The notes below the pieces were generated by a model. The model was not told where the DNA came from. It did no database searches and worked only from the letters and a program-made list of their open reading frames with translations. A stretch of DNA of 64,000 nucleotides from DAOUAM01 sp034433305 (lineage in GTDB: Bacteria; Chloroflexota; Dehalococcoidia; Lucifugimonadales; DAOUAM01). How positions within the stretch are numbered: the stretch's first letter is position 1; each line of letters opens with the position of its first letter. Shown piece after piece: positions 45,231 to 54,286 of the stretch. The translations under genes were made by a program, and so were the position numbers. The stretch is from contig DAOUAM010000054.1 in assembly GCA_034433305.1 (NCBI GenBank), positions 1 to 64,000 of the forward strand, written 5' to 3'.

Positions 45231-46136
45231 CTATCTGGCAGGTGGGTAAAGCAGCCTGCCCTGCCGCCTGGTGATGGCCTGGAAGACGTAGCCCTCCCCG
45301 GTTGTGACGTACAGGACGTTGAGGCCGGGGCCGCCGAAGGTGCAGTTGGTGGGCCGGTCCACGGGCACCGGGTGCCGCTCCAGCACCTCGCCCGTGGGCG
45401 AGAAGACGTAGATGGACGGGCCAGGGCCACCCTGCCGGTAGCCCGCCGTGGCGATGATGTTGCCCTCGACGTCCAGGCACATGCCGTCAATGCCCCGGTG
45501 GGGGCCGAAGTCGTGCAGCACCTTGCATGGCCCCAGGCTGCCATCCTCATTGACGGGGTATGCCCGGAGCTGGCGCTTCTCGTCCGGGTTGCGCCCGCTC
45601 TGGGCCACGTAGAGGGTCTTATAGTCCAGGGAGAACAGGATGCCGTTGGGGCGCGTCGTGTCGAAGGTGACGCGCGTCACGGACCAGGTGCCGTCGGGCT
45701 GCGGGTCCAGGCGGTAGACCGAGTCGTGGTCAAGCTCCTTGTTGGCGCGGTCCAGGCTCCAGGGGCCGCCAGCGCCCTCGTAGTAAGGGTCTGTGAACCA
45801 CACCCGGCCCTGAAGGTCTATGGCCAGGTCGTTGGGAATGTTGAAGCGTTTGCCCTGGAACCTGTCGGCCAGGACGGTGACGCCGCCGTCCCGCTCGTAG
45901 CGCACCACCCGCCGGGCGCCGCCTTCGCAGGCGTACAGCGCGCCGTCCTTGTCGAACATGAGGCCGTTGGCGCAGTTGGTGTCGGACCGGAACACCGATG
46001 TAGTCTTTGTCGCGGGGTCATAGCGCATGATGCGACTGGCCGGGATGTGGGTGAACAGCAGGCCGGCGCCGTCCCAGGCCGGCCCTTCCGTGGTCCCGCC
46101 GTAGGGACCGCTGATGAGAACAAAGTCCCAGGGCAT
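45231..46136 (-). CDS. SMP-30/gluconolactonase/LRE family protein
   Basis: 301-aa six-bladed beta-propeller lactonase. Metal ligands lie in TTEGPAWDG (Glu), FNIPNDLAIDLQGRVWFTDP (Asn, Asp), RPNGILFSLD (Asn) and IDGMCLDVEGNI (Asp). Hydrolyses sugar lactones or related esters. It is upstream of the HAD gene in the same operon and 46 nt downstream of an HpcH-type aldolase gene, consistent with sugar-acid catabolism. Confidence 0.92.
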   Translation of the reverse strand: MPWDFVLISGPYGGTTEGPAWDGAGLLFTHIPASRIMRYDPATKTTSVFRSDTNCANGLMFDKDGALYACEGGARRVVRYERDGGVTVLADRFQGKRFNIPNDLAIDLQGRVWFTDPYYEGAGGPWSLDRANKELDHDSVYRLDPQPDGTWSVTRVTFDTTRPNGILFSLDYKTLYVAQSGRNPDEKRQLRAYPVNEDGSLGPCKVLHDFGPHRGIDGMCLDVEGNIIATAGYRQGGPGPSIYVFSPTGEVLERHPVPVDRPTNCTFGGPGLNVLYVTTGEGYVFQAITRRQGRLLYPPAR

Positions 46137-46182
46137 GTCGGCCTCCTCTCCGCCTGATTATGCCCGCCTCAGCAGGGGCTAG

Positions 46183-47010
46183 CTAGATGACCTCTTTGGA
46201 CTCGCCCACGTCGCCGGCGCCGGCGACGCCTAGCTCCTCGCCAGCCTTTCTGATGGCGCCGAACTCCTGCCGGAAGCCGTTGTGCATGGTGCGGGCGTCG
46301 GTGCTGTACAGGACGAAGCGGGCGCCCTCGCGCAGCCACTTGATGGTAAGCTCCACCGACTGGTGGTGAATCATGCAGGGCACGTTGCGGGCCTTGCAGG
46401 CCTTGATAATCCGGCGGAGCGCTGCCTCGTAGTCCGGGTGCTCGTACTGGTTGGGGATGCCCAGGGAGATGCTCAGGTCATTAGGCCCCACGAATATGGC
46501 GTCTATACCATTGACCTTGAGGATATTCTCCAGGTTCTCGATAGCTGGCACGCTCTCGATGCCGATGATGCAGACGTTGTTGCGGTTGAGGTCCTCCAGG
46601 TACTTCCTGGAAGCCTCGCTGGGGAACTGGCCGGACTCGACGGCCTTGCGCACCAGCGCCCCCTTGAGCGGGCGCCACCTGGCCGCGCCCACGACCTCCT
46701 TGACCTCCTCCACGGTCTCGCAGTAGGGCGCCAGGACACCCTGGGCGCCGGCGTCCAGGGCCATGGTGACGTAGTGGGAGTCTGGTATCGGCACCCTGAT
46801 GATGGGCACGACGCCGGTAAAGTTGAAGGCGGCGAGGAAGTCGGCCACCTCGTCGCGGCCACGGGGCGAGTGCTCCGTGTCTATGATGACGTAGTCCAGG
46901 CCAAAGCGGGACATGGGCGTGGACCAGCGCGGGTTGCGGCTCATGGAAAGCATGGTGCCGTACACGACGCCGCCAGCCTTCAGCTTCTTCTTCAGTTCCT
47001 CCCCGTTCAT
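46183..47010 (-). CDS. HpcH/HpaI family aldolase
   Basis: 275 aa. Class II pyruvate-type aldolase. The core includes YVIIDTEHSPRGRDEV, IIRVPIPDSHYVTMALDAGAQGVLAPYC, IIGIESVPAIENLENIL (metal Glu) and AIFVGPNDLSISLG (metal Asp). The ATG at 47010 follows AGGAGGATAT. Cleaves 2-keto-3-deoxy or 4-hydroxy-2-oxo acids to pyruvate and an aldehyde. Probable first gene of an operon with SMP-30 and HAD genes. Confidence 0.92.
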   Translation of the reverse strand: MNGEELKKKLKAGGVVYGTMLSMSRNPRWSTPMSRFGLDYVIIDTEHSPRGRDEVADFLAAFNFTGVVPIIRVPIPDSHYVTMALDAGAQGVLAPYCETVEEVKEVVGAARWRPLKGALVRKAVESGQFPSEASRKYLEDLNRNNVCIIGIESVPAIENLENILKVNGIDAIFVGPNDLSISLGIPNQYEHPDYEAALRRIIKACKARNVPCMIHHQSVELTIKWLREGARFVLYSTDARTMHNGFRQEFGAIRKAGEELGVAGAGDVGESKEVI

Positions 47011-47271
47011 ATATCCTCCTGTCGGCTTGGTATCTGCCAGGGTCACGGCCTGAAGTGATGTTCCAGGGCCTTGTACCGCTTGATTGTAGCTTCCAGGCTG
47101 AAGGTGTCAAGTCTCCACCGCAGGTTGCCGGCGGCAGGTCCACCAGGCCTGTGACCGGTCGCACGCTGTTGACTGCCGGCAGGCCTGGTGCTACTCTGGC
47201 GCGGCGGCCTGCCGCGCCGTCCCCTGCCGACGGCCCGCGCAGGACGAATTGCGCTGACCTGGGGCTGGGAC

Positions 47272-48495
47272 ATGCGCCGGCTGGACTACGGCTGGGTGAT
47301 ACTGGCGACAGGCTTCATTGTCCTGTTCTTTGGCGGGGGCTCCAGGTTCACCTTCGGGCTGATGCTCAAGCCCATGACTGATGAGCTGCACTGGACCCGC
47401 TCGTCCCTGTCACTGGCGGTGACCGCCTACATGGTGGTGTCGGCCCTGGCAATGCCCCTGGTGGGCCGCCTCATGGACAGGTACGAGGCGCGCTGGGTCA
47501 TGGCTGGCGCCGTGCTGCTGGGCGCCGCCGGCATCGGACTGATGGGCCTGGTCACGCAGCCGTGGCACGTCTTCGCCCTGTACGGCCTGGTGTACGCCGT
47601 GGGCAGCGCGGGGACTTCGGTCTCGCCTGTGGGGGTCGTCATAAGCCGCTGGTTCTCCCGGCGCCGTGGCATCGCCAATAGCGCCGCCATTGCTGGCAAC
47701 GCCGTGGGGCAGTTGCTCATCATCGCCGTGCTGACCTCGGTGCTGACGGCCGCGGGGTGGCGCCTGTCCTACAGGCTGCTGGGCGCCGTCTACGCGGCGG
47801 TCGCGCTGCCGCTGGTGCTGGCCGCCCTGCGGCCCAGGCCACAGGACGCGCCCGGTAGCGCCGCCACTCCCGCAGGCGGCACAGCAGGCAACGCGTCCGG
47901 GGGCGCTCCCCACACAGGCGGCGTACTTACCTCGCGGCAGTTCTGGCTCCTCCTGGTGGTGTACTCCATCTGCGGCTTCCAGGACTTCTTCGTTGCCACC
48001 CACGTGGTGGCCTTCGCCACCGATGAAGGAGTCAGCCAGGTGCTGGCGGGCAACCTCCTGGCGCTTATGGGCCTGATGGGCGTGGCCGGCGTGATGACGT
48101 CGGGCCTGCTGGCCGACGCCTGGGGCGCGACGCGGCCGGCCGGGCTATGTTTCCTGCTGCGCATCGCCATCTTTGGCCTGGTGCTGCTGGACCAGGGTAC
48201 GGCCAGCATAGTCGCCTTCGCCTTGCTGTACGGCCTCACCTTCCTCATCACGGCGCCCCTCACGGTCATCTTCGCCGGCAACATTTTTGGCATGGCGCGG
48301 CTGGGCACGGTGAGCGGCGCCATCTCCATGGTCCATCAGATCACCGGAGGGCTGGGCGCCTACGCTGGCGCCTTCTCCTACGACCGCTGGGCCAGCTACG
48401 ACGGGGCCTTCGCGCTGATGCTGGCGCTGTCCCTCATAGCCACGCTGGCGACGGCGCTGGTGAGAGACAGGCGAGCGCTCCACACGGCGTGCTAG
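47272..48495 (+). CDS. MFS transporter, monocarboxylate/oxalate-formate-type
   Basis: 407 aa with 12 TM helices in two halves. DYGWVILATGFIVLFFGGGSRFTFGLMLKPM at the N-terminus, MPLVGRLMDRYEARWVM (loop 2-3 motif A) and RWFSRRRGIANSAAIAGNAVG resemble OFA/MCT-like transporters of organic acids. The ATG at 47272 precedes the first TM directly; upstream in-frame codons are not conserved. Divergent from the aldolase operon, it may import the carboxylate substrate of these enzymes. Confidence 0.88.
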   Translation: MRRLDYGWVILATGFIVLFFGGGSRFTFGLMLKPMTDELHWTRSSLSLAVTAYMVVSALAMPLVGRLMDRYEARWVMAGAVLLGAAGIGLMGLVTQPWHVFALYGLVYAVGSAGTSVSPVGVVISRWFSRRRGIANSAAIAGNAVGQLLIIAVLTSVLTAAGWRLSYRLLGAVYAAVALPLVLAALRPRPQDAPGSAATPAGGTAGNASGGAPHTGGVLTSRQFWLLLVVYSICGFQDFFVATHVVAFATDEGVSQVLAGNLLALMGLMGVAGVMTSGLLADAWGATRPAGLCFLLRIAIFGLVLLDQGTASIVAFALLYGLTFLITAPLTVIFAGNIFGMARLGTVSGAISMVHQITGGLGAYAGAFSYDRWASYDGAFALMLALSLIATLATALVRDRRALHTAC

Positions 48496-48501
48496 CAGGC
48501 G

Positions 48502-49404
48502 TCACAGGGCGCGAGCGGGCGCCAGGTCCAGGACTTCCACCAGGCGCCGGACTTCCCTGTAGGCCGTGCCATCGGGTGGCGCCGCCGGGTGCCGGACGTA
48601 GGCCGTCTTGAATATGCCCCGCAGCCTCAGCACCTCTTTGGTCAGGTAGTAGGCGATGCCAAGGCCCTGGCCCAGCAGCTTCAGGAGCGGCTCGTACTTG
48701 TCGAAAAGCTCGGTGGCCTGGTCTTCCTGGCCACTCTGGAACAGGTCCCAGACCCGGCGAAAGACCTCGGGGATGGCGCAACCCGGCATGGTCCCCACCG
48801 AGCCGCGTCGCAGCTCCTCAAGGAAGAAGTTGCCGCCGGCGCCGCCGAAGACAATCAGCGTATCGCCGCCAAGCTCCCTGGCCTCTGCCACCCGTGGCGC
48901 AGTGGGTGGCGTTTCCACCTTGGCGTAGCAGGCCTTCTCACTCTCCCGCGCAATCTGGACGGCCAGCGCTGGCGGGACCGGCGCCGTGGCGACGTCCTGG
49001 ATAAAGATGGGGACGCTAATGGCGTCGGAGATACGGCGGTAGTACTCCCTCACCTGCCCTGAGGTCGTGGGGACGGCCGTGGGTGGCAGGACCATGACGG
49101 CGTCCGCTCCCAACTCCTCCGCACGGCGGCTGTACTGCACGGCCAGGTCCGTGCCCTGAGCACCGGTGTTCACCACTATCTTGACCCTGCCTCGGGCCTG
49201 CTCCACCACGGCTTTTACAGCCTGGTCGCGCTCGGCCTCCGACAGCTTGAAGACCTCGCTGGCCAGGGCCACGCCCAGGCCATGCACGCCGGCCTGGACG
49301 GCGTACTCCACTTCCCGCTGCAGGTCTTCCACATCAATTCGCCCTTTCTCGTCGAAGGGCATGGCCAGGATGGGGTACACCCCTTTCATAGTCCTGTCAA
49401 CCAT
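48502..49404 (-). CDS. Dihydrodipicolinate synthase/N-acetylneuraminate lyase family aldolase
   Basis: 300-aa TIM-barrel class I aldolase. The Schiff-base Lys is K162 in CYAKVETPP. MKGVYPILAMPFDEKGRID and HGLGVALASEVFKLSEAER give the N-terminal barrel. The usual YN(VI)P motif with the catalytic Tyr is replaced by IQDVATAP, so it is not a true DapA. Acts on some 2-oxo acid. It converges on the MFS gene with 6 nt between stops. Confidence 0.9.
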   Translation of the reverse strand: MVDRTMKGVYPILAMPFDEKGRIDVEDLQREVEYAVQAGVHGLGVALASEVFKLSEAERDQAVKAVVEQARGRVKIVVNTGAQGTDLAVQYSRRAEELGADAVMVLPPTAVPTTSGQVREYYRRISDAISVPIFIQDVATAPVPPALAVQIARESEKACYAKVETPPTAPRVAEARELGGDTLIVFGGAGGNFFLEELRRGSVGTMPGCAIPEVFRRVWDLFQSGQEDQATELFDKYEPLLKLLGQGLGIAYYLTKEVLRLRGIFKTAYVRHPAAPPDGTAYREVRRLVEVLDLAPARAL

Positions 49405-49530
49405 TGAATCCTCCTGCTAGTACTGGTACATACCGGATACAGCTACACCCACGGCCTGGGGCGACGTCGCCCCGACACGGAAGGTGGCACCACTGGCACG
49501 CGGGCGGCCAGCGTTGCGCGGCGCGCAAAT

Positions 49531-50241
49531 TCAGGCCTTCCCCATATAGCCGCACACACCAGACCTGGGGGAGTTGACCACTGGCATGAGTTCGTCTAGC
49601 ATGCTCTCGTGGTCGGCGGCGCAAGCATCGCAAAACAGGCCCTTGCCTTCCCAGTTACACTCAGGGCAAATCTGGGTGGCCGGCGCTCCGCAGTTGGAGC
49701 AGCGCTGGTCGGGGGGGTCGTTCCGGGCCAGAAGCCTGATCTTCTTCCCTGGGGCATCGGCGGGGCGTTCCAACTCTACCTTAAGGACAAGCTCTGTGGT
49801 CGTGCCGAAGTCGTACTCATGGTAGAACTTCATGCCAGGCTTGAGGACATTCCCGAGAGGATGGCCCAGGTCCTCCTCATCATCCTCGTCAATCCAGAAA
49901 GATGACCGCTCTGGCATGGCAGTGTACCGCTTGCCCTCGATGGTGAAGGCGCTCATGTGGCCGCAGCACTCCAGCCAGATGTCCCTGAGGAACTCGTCCA
50001 GGTCCTCCAGGGTAGCGGTCGCGGGCGCCTCGAGGTGAAGCCAGTACACCTTGGATGCCGCTCGTGGCTCCACGATCAGGTGGAAACTCGTGCTTTGCCT
50101 GGCCTTCTTACGCGGGGGCCTCAAAGGGAACCGCGCCTGACACGTCTCCAGGTGCCTGACCATCGCCCGCTTGCCGAAGCTGGCGTTGCAGAACACGCAC
50201 CTGCCCTTGGTGCCCCTGGGCCTCTCTGCCTTCTCTGCCAT
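49531..50241 (-). CDS. pRiA4b ORF-3-like domain protein with two zinc fingers
   Basis: 236 aa. An N-terminal C2HC finger (GRCVFCNASFGKRAMVRHLETC), then the PRiA4_ORF3 domain (FHLIVEPRAASKVYWLHLEAPATATLEDLDEFLRDIWLE; FYHEYDFGTTTELVLKVE), then a Cys-rich C-terminus (CSNCGAPATQICPECNWEGKGLFCDACAADH). The central domain occurs in mobile-element passengers and in many chromosomal proteins; function unknown. Nucleic-acid binding is plausible. Stop lies 127 nt before the DapA-like gene. Confidence 0.85.
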   Translation of the reverse strand: MAEKAERPRGTKGRCVFCNASFGKRAMVRHLETCQARFPLRPPRKKARQSTSFHLIVEPRAASKVYWLHLEAPATATLEDLDEFLRDIWLECCGHMSAFTIEGKRYTAMPERSSFWIDEDDEEDLGHPLGNVLKPGMKFYHEYDFGTTTELVLKVELERPADAPGKKIRLLARNDPPDQRCSNCGAPATQICPECNWEGKGLFCDACAADHESMLDELMPVVNSPRSGVCGYMGKA

Positions 50242-50289
50242 GGTGAAGACTCCCTGGACTGTCGCACCCGGTGGACCTAGCCGGCACGG

Positions 50290-51039
50290 CTAGTAAGTTG
50301 CCCGGCCTCCACTGATATCAAAGACCGCGCCGGTGCTGAAGGAGCACTCGGCGGAGCACAGCCACGCCACCAGCGCGGCAATTTCGTCTATCTCGCCCGT
50401 GCGGCCCATGGGTATGCGCTCCACCATGTACCTGACCTGGTCCGGCGTGAACTCGTCCAGTATCCTGGTCTGGACTACGGCGGGCGTGACGCAGTTGACC
50501 CTTATGCCTGTACGGGCCAGCTCCTTGCCCACGGACTTGGTAAGGGCAATCACGGCACCCTTGGTGGCCGAGTACGGGACCATGCGCGGGTTCCCCTCTT
50601 TGCCGGCGATGGAGGCGATGTTGACTATGCGCCCATAGTCGCGCTGGAGCATGTAGGGGACGACCTTGTTGCAGAAGATGAAGACGCCGCGCAGGTTGGT
50701 CCGATAGACGCGGTCCATCTCTTCGACGGGCAGCTCCCAGATGTTGCCGTTCTTGCCGCCAATGCCCGCGTTATTGACCAGGATATCTATGCGGCCCCAG
50801 GTATCCATCGCCCGCCGCGCGGCCCGCTCCGCCGTTGCCGCCTCGGCCACGTCGCCGACCTCCAGCAGGGCGTCCACGCCCCTGGCCCTGAGTTCGCTGG
50901 CGGACTGTTCGCCCAGGCGAGGGTCCAGGTCCACTATGACCACCCGCGCGCCTTCGCTGCCCAGCCGCCTGGCGATACCGTAGCCGATGCCCGTGGCGGC
51001 CCCTGTGACAATGGCTACCTGTCCATCGAAACGTGCCAT
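50290..51039 (-). CDS. SDR family NAD(P)-dependent oxidoreductase
   Basis: 249 aa classical SDR: VTGAATGIGYGIARRLG, DLDPRLGEQSA (acidic end of strand 2, favouring NAD), NNAGIGG, and catalytic Ser in NIASIAGKEG with Y/K in YSATKGAVIAL. C-terminal AVFDISGGRATY closes it. It has its own consensus promoter, divergent from the luciferase-like gene, hinting at paired function. Confidence 0.93.
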   Translation of the reverse strand: MARFDGQVAIVTGAATGIGYGIARRLGSEGARVVIVDLDPRLGEQSASELRARGVDALLEVGDVAEAATAERAARRAMDTWGRIDILVNNAGIGGKNGNIWELPVEEMDRVYRTNLRGVFIFCNKVVPYMLQRDYGRIVNIASIAGKEGNPRMVPYSATKGAVIALTKSVGKELARTGIRVNCVTPAVVQTRILDEFTPDQVRYMVERIPMGRTGEIDEIAALVAWLCSAECSFSTGAVFDISGGRATY

Positions 51040-51154
51040 GTGTTCTCCTCAAGCTTGTGGCGACCTGCTGCCGAAGTCGGAGGCGCTGCCAGCACCTGGA
51101 TAGCCACCGTGCAGCTTCCGACCTGGCCCACCAGCCAACATACTGGTCGGCTGT

Positions 51155-51182
51155 ATTATAGACTGTCAGCGTTGCTGGTCAA
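51155..51182 (-). promoter_or_regulatory. Promoter for the SDR gene, overlapping the divergent promoter
   Basis: Minus-strand TTGACC and a perfect TATAAT separated by 16 nt, 116 nt upstream of the ATG at 51039. A plus-strand TATAAT at 51192-51197 serves the divergent gene, so the two promoter regions abut. Confidence 0.65.
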
Positions 51183-51236
51183 GGACAGTGGTATAATCGG
51201 GCCACATGGAGAGGATTCCCATCCAAGGAGGCCGCC

Positions 51237-52391
51237 GTGAAGTTTGGCTTCTTCATGATGCCGTCGCACTCACACCGCGATAATCCCACCCTGGCCTTTG
51301 AGCGAGACTTACAGCTCATCGAGTACGCCGAGGGCCTGGGCTTCGACGAGTTCTGGGTCGGAGAGCACCATTCCGGCGGCTGGGAGACCATCCCAGCACC
51401 TGACATCTTCCTGGCGGCCGCCGCCACCCGCACCAGGAGGATTCGCCTGGGCACGGCAGTCATAAACCTGCCATACCATCACCCCTTCCACGTGGCCGAG
51501 CGCATGGCCTTTCTGGACCACCTGGCCTACGGGCGCATCATGCTGGGCTGCGGGCCGGGCGTGCTTTCGCCTGACATCAAGCTCTTCGGCCTGGACCCAA
51601 CAGAGCTGCGGCCCATGATGAACGAGTCCCTGGAAATCATCCTGAAGCTCTACCGTGAGGACGGGCCTGTCAGCTACGAGGGCAAGTACTGGCAGATAAG
51701 GGATATGGAGATTCAGGTGAAGCCCTACCAGCAGCCCCATCTGCCCGTGTTCCTGGTCAGCTCGGGCAGCGGCAACAGCGTCCGGGAAGCAGCAAGGCAC
51801 GGCTTGCCGGTCATATCGGGCGTCTTCACCCTGCCCACCGCCCTTGGCCTGCGCCAGCAGTGGGACCTCTACGAGCAGGAGGCCAGGACGCGAGGCCACA
51901 GCGTGAGCCGCGACGAGTGGCGGCTGTCCACCAACATCTACCTGGCCGACTCCACGGAGGAGGCTATACGCGACATAGCCTCCGGCGCCATGGCCGAGAT
52001 GCGCCAGTACTTCTTCAACAACGGCGGCAAGCCCACCTATGAGGCCTACCCCGGCCAGCCCGCCGATGAGATAACCATCGAGCAGGTGATAGCCCAGCGC
52101 CGCTGGATTATCGGCGACCCGGACTACTGCATCAGGCGGATAAGGGAACTGCAGGAGGAGACAGGCGGCTTCGGCGCCCTGCTCATGGTGGCAGTGGAGT
52201 GGACCTCCACGGAGAAGTGGCGCCGCTCCCTGGAGCTATTCGCCCGGTACGTGATGCCCCAGTTCAGGGGCACGCTGCGCGGCATCCAGCGTGCCTGGGA
52301 GCGCATGGTGGAGGACAACCGCGCCGGCCGGCTGCCCAACGCCCGCTCCGGCGTCGTACGGGTGGATGGCGGCCAGCAGCGGACGGGGTAG
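51237..52391 (+). CDS. LLM-class flavin-dependent monooxygenase (luciferase-like)
   Basis: 384 aa. MKFGFFMMPSHSHRDNPTLAFERDLQLIEYAEGLGFDEFWVGEHHSGGWE is the standard N-terminus. TRRIRLGTAVINLPYHHPFHVAERMAFLDHLAYGRIMLGCGPG follows, with an FMN-binding PVFLVSSGSGNSVREAARHGLPVI region. An FMN/FMNH2-using TIM barrel that oxidises small organics with an external reductase. GTG start with AAGGAGG. A plus-strand TATAAT at 51192 serves it. Confidence 0.93.
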   Translation: MKFGFFMMPSHSHRDNPTLAFERDLQLIEYAEGLGFDEFWVGEHHSGGWETIPAPDIFLAAAATRTRRIRLGTAVINLPYHHPFHVAERMAFLDHLAYGRIMLGCGPGVLSPDIKLFGLDPTELRPMMNESLEIILKLYREDGPVSYEGKYWQIRDMEIQVKPYQQPHLPVFLVSSGSGNSVREAARHGLPVISGVFTLPTALGLRQQWDLYEQEARTRGHSVSRDEWRLSTNIYLADSTEEAIRDIASGAMAEMRQYFFNNGGKPTYEAYPGQPADEITIEQVIAQRRWIIGDPDYCIRRIRELQEETGGFGALLMVAVEWTSTEKWRRSLELFARYVMPQFRGTLRGIQRAWERMVEDNRAGRLPNARSGVVRVDGGQQRTG

Positions 52392-52449
52392 GACTACCAG
52401 GCGGGATGCCCACCAGGCTGCCACTGGCACCATGATCTCTGGAGCCCGC

Positions 52450-54051
52450 CTACTGCGCCGAGGAAGAAGCCTGGCTTACCAGAAAGGGGACTTCATAGAT
52501 TATATCCCCGTTCTGCGCCTCCACCTTGAAGGTGTAGTCTCCAGGGGTTACGGTGCTGTCAATAGTGACCACCAGCAACGAATTGGAGACCAGCGTGGCG
52601 GGCAGGTGGACCCCCTCGATGGTGCCCTGCACCGGCCTGAGGAAGACCACGGAGACCCGGTCCAGGTTCGAGCCTATCACCCGTACCTGCTGGCCAACGC
52701 TAGTCGAGGTCGGGGTGACGTCCACGACCTCAGGCACAGGTCCGGGCCGGGTGAGAACATAGGTGGTGACCGCCGCCGCGGCACCCACCACGCCCAGGGC
52801 GACGATAATCAGGAGCAACGCCGGCGACCGGGGGAAAGAGGCCTGCCGCGCCACCGGCGCTGGAGGGGCAGCACTCTGGGATGCTGGAGTCACACTCTGG
52901 GTCAAGCGGAGCATCTCGTCGGCCCTTTTGATCTCGCGCTCGTAGCGATTGGCTATGTCGGCATTCTCGCGTTTAAGGGCCTCGACTTCCCGCTGGTACC
53001 TCTCGTTCTGGGCGCGCAGCTCCTGGACCTCGGCGGCCTGCCTGGCTCGCTCCTGCTCCTCCTGCCTCAGCTTTTCGTTGCTGGCCTCGATGGCCCTGTT
53101 GATTTCATCCACCAGCTTGTTCCAGCCGTCCACCTGCTCCCTTTTCCATTTTCGCGTCACTACCCGCAGAATATCGGCGAAGGCCGTGATGAGCGCATAG
53201 GAAAAATGGGAGGCAGGTGCGTGGAGGAAGGGGATCTTCTGGGTCTTGTATGCCTTGAGGGCCTCCACATCCAGGGGTACGGGATGAGTGTCCTCATAGC
53301 GCACCGGGAACTCTTTGGTAAGCTCCAGCCGGAACCCCGCTTCCATCTTGCTCAGGTCCAGATGGTTGGAACCCTGGCCGGTCTCGGTTGCCTTGTTGAC
53401 GATAATGGCCCGTAGCAGCGGCTTCCTCTGGAGTTCGTTGGCCGCGGCGCTGACACGCTGGACCAGGTTCCTGTCCTGGTAGAACGAGGTGTAGTCGGCC
53501 TCGGTGACGACAATGAAGCTATCGGCCAGGGCGCAGACGTCGGTGCTCTCGAAGTTGAACCCTCCCCGCGTGTCCACCAGCACGTAGTCAAAGGTGGCCT
53601 GCGACCTCAACGTGTCGAAGAGGGCCTGGACGGCCTGGCGGAAGGTGGCACGGTCGAGAGGCGGCACGGGTGGCCTCACGCCGTCCTCCGGCAGGTCTCC
53701 ATAAAGCTCCTTACTGCTGATGAGGGCCTCGTAGATTACTCCGTGGTCCGCCGTCCCGCTGCGGTTGATGGGTTGGGGGCTGAAGGCGAGGTTGCCGCCT
53801 GCCAGGAAGCCCCTCAAGACGCCGCTGAAGGTGCTCTCCTGAGGGAGTTCGTTTATGTGCCTCATTCCCTGAGGGCCGAGGAGGAACAGGGACAGGCCAT
53901 CGGTGGCGGTGTCGGCATCAATCATCAGCACGCGGTGGCCGGTGCGGGTGAGGGCATAGCCCAGGCTGGCGGCTATCACCGTCTTGCCAGTCCCGCCCTT
54001 GCCGCTGCTGAACGCGATGATCTCGAGGTGCCCTGACTCCTGAATTGCCAT
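52450..54051 (-). CDS. ParA/MinD-type ATPase with coiled coil, TM helix and C-terminal IPT-like domain
   Basis: 533 aa. Deviant Walker A GKGGTGKT at 17-24, then LMIDADTATDGLSL and FDYVLVDTRGGF typical of ParA/MinD ATPases (to about residue 320). A charged coiled coil follows (WNKLVDEINRAIEASNEKLRQEEQER to EREIKRADEML). One TM helix (ALLLIIVALGVVGAAAAVTTYVL, about 410-432) leads to a ~100-residue beta domain (VVDVTPTSTSVGQQVRVIGSNLDRVSVVF) like an IPT/TIG fold. The architecture is unusual for a cytoplasmic Walker-A ATPase. Third gene of an operon with a small protein and a 2-TM protein. Confidence 0.85.
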   Translation of the reverse strand: MAIQESGHLEIIAFSSGKGGTGKTVIAASLGYALTRTGHRVLMIDADTATDGLSLFLLGPQGMRHINELPQESTFSGVLRGFLAGGNLAFSPQPINRSGTADHGVIYEALISSKELYGDLPEDGVRPPVPPLDRATFRQAVQALFDTLRSQATFDYVLVDTRGGFNFESTDVCALADSFIVVTEADYTSFYQDRNLVQRVSAAANELQRKPLLRAIIVNKATETGQGSNHLDLSKMEAGFRLELTKEFPVRYEDTHPVPLDVEALKAYKTQKIPFLHAPASHFSYALITAFADILRVVTRKWKREQVDGWNKLVDEINRAIEASNEKLRQEEQERARQAAEVQELRAQNERYQREVEALKRENADIANRYEREIKRADEMLRLTQSVTPASQSAAPPAPVARQASFPRSPALLLIIVALGVVGAAAAVTTYVLTRPGPVPEVVDVTPTSTSVGQQVRVIGSNLDRVSVVFLRPVQGTIEGVHLPATLVSNSLLVVTIDSTVTPGDYTFKVEAQNGDIIYEVPFLVSQASSSAQ

Positions 54052-54076
54052 GGGCTAGGGGGCGCTCCTTGACCCC

Positions 54077-54286
54077 TCACATATGCGTGATTACTGAGAC
54101 TCGTGGGAAACCCGGCGGGCGGTCTGGCGTCCTGATGTCAGGGTCGTTGGCCGTGTACTTTCCCTCCTCAGGTGCCGTGGAGATGCGGCCCAGGCTGCCA
54201 TAGCCAGGCCCGCTCACTCGGCCTCCCGCCAGCCCAGAGTAGTCGGTAGGTGGGGGCACAGGCCCGGACCCTGGGAACTGGTTCAT
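54077..54286 (-). CDS. Small Pro/Gly-rich protein of the ParA/2-TM operon
   Basis: 69 aa, rich in Pro, Gly, Ser and Tyr (FPGSGPVPPPTDYSGLAGGR), without a recognised domain; probably disordered. The ATG at 54286 overlaps the previous stop by 4 nt (ATGA) and its stop lies 25 nt before the ParA-type ATPase, so it belongs to this operon. It may link the two neighbours. Confidence 0.6.
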   Translation of the reverse strand: MNQFPGSGPVPPPTDYSGLAGGRVSGPGYGSLGRISTAPEEGKYTANDPDIRTPDRPPGFPRVSVITHM

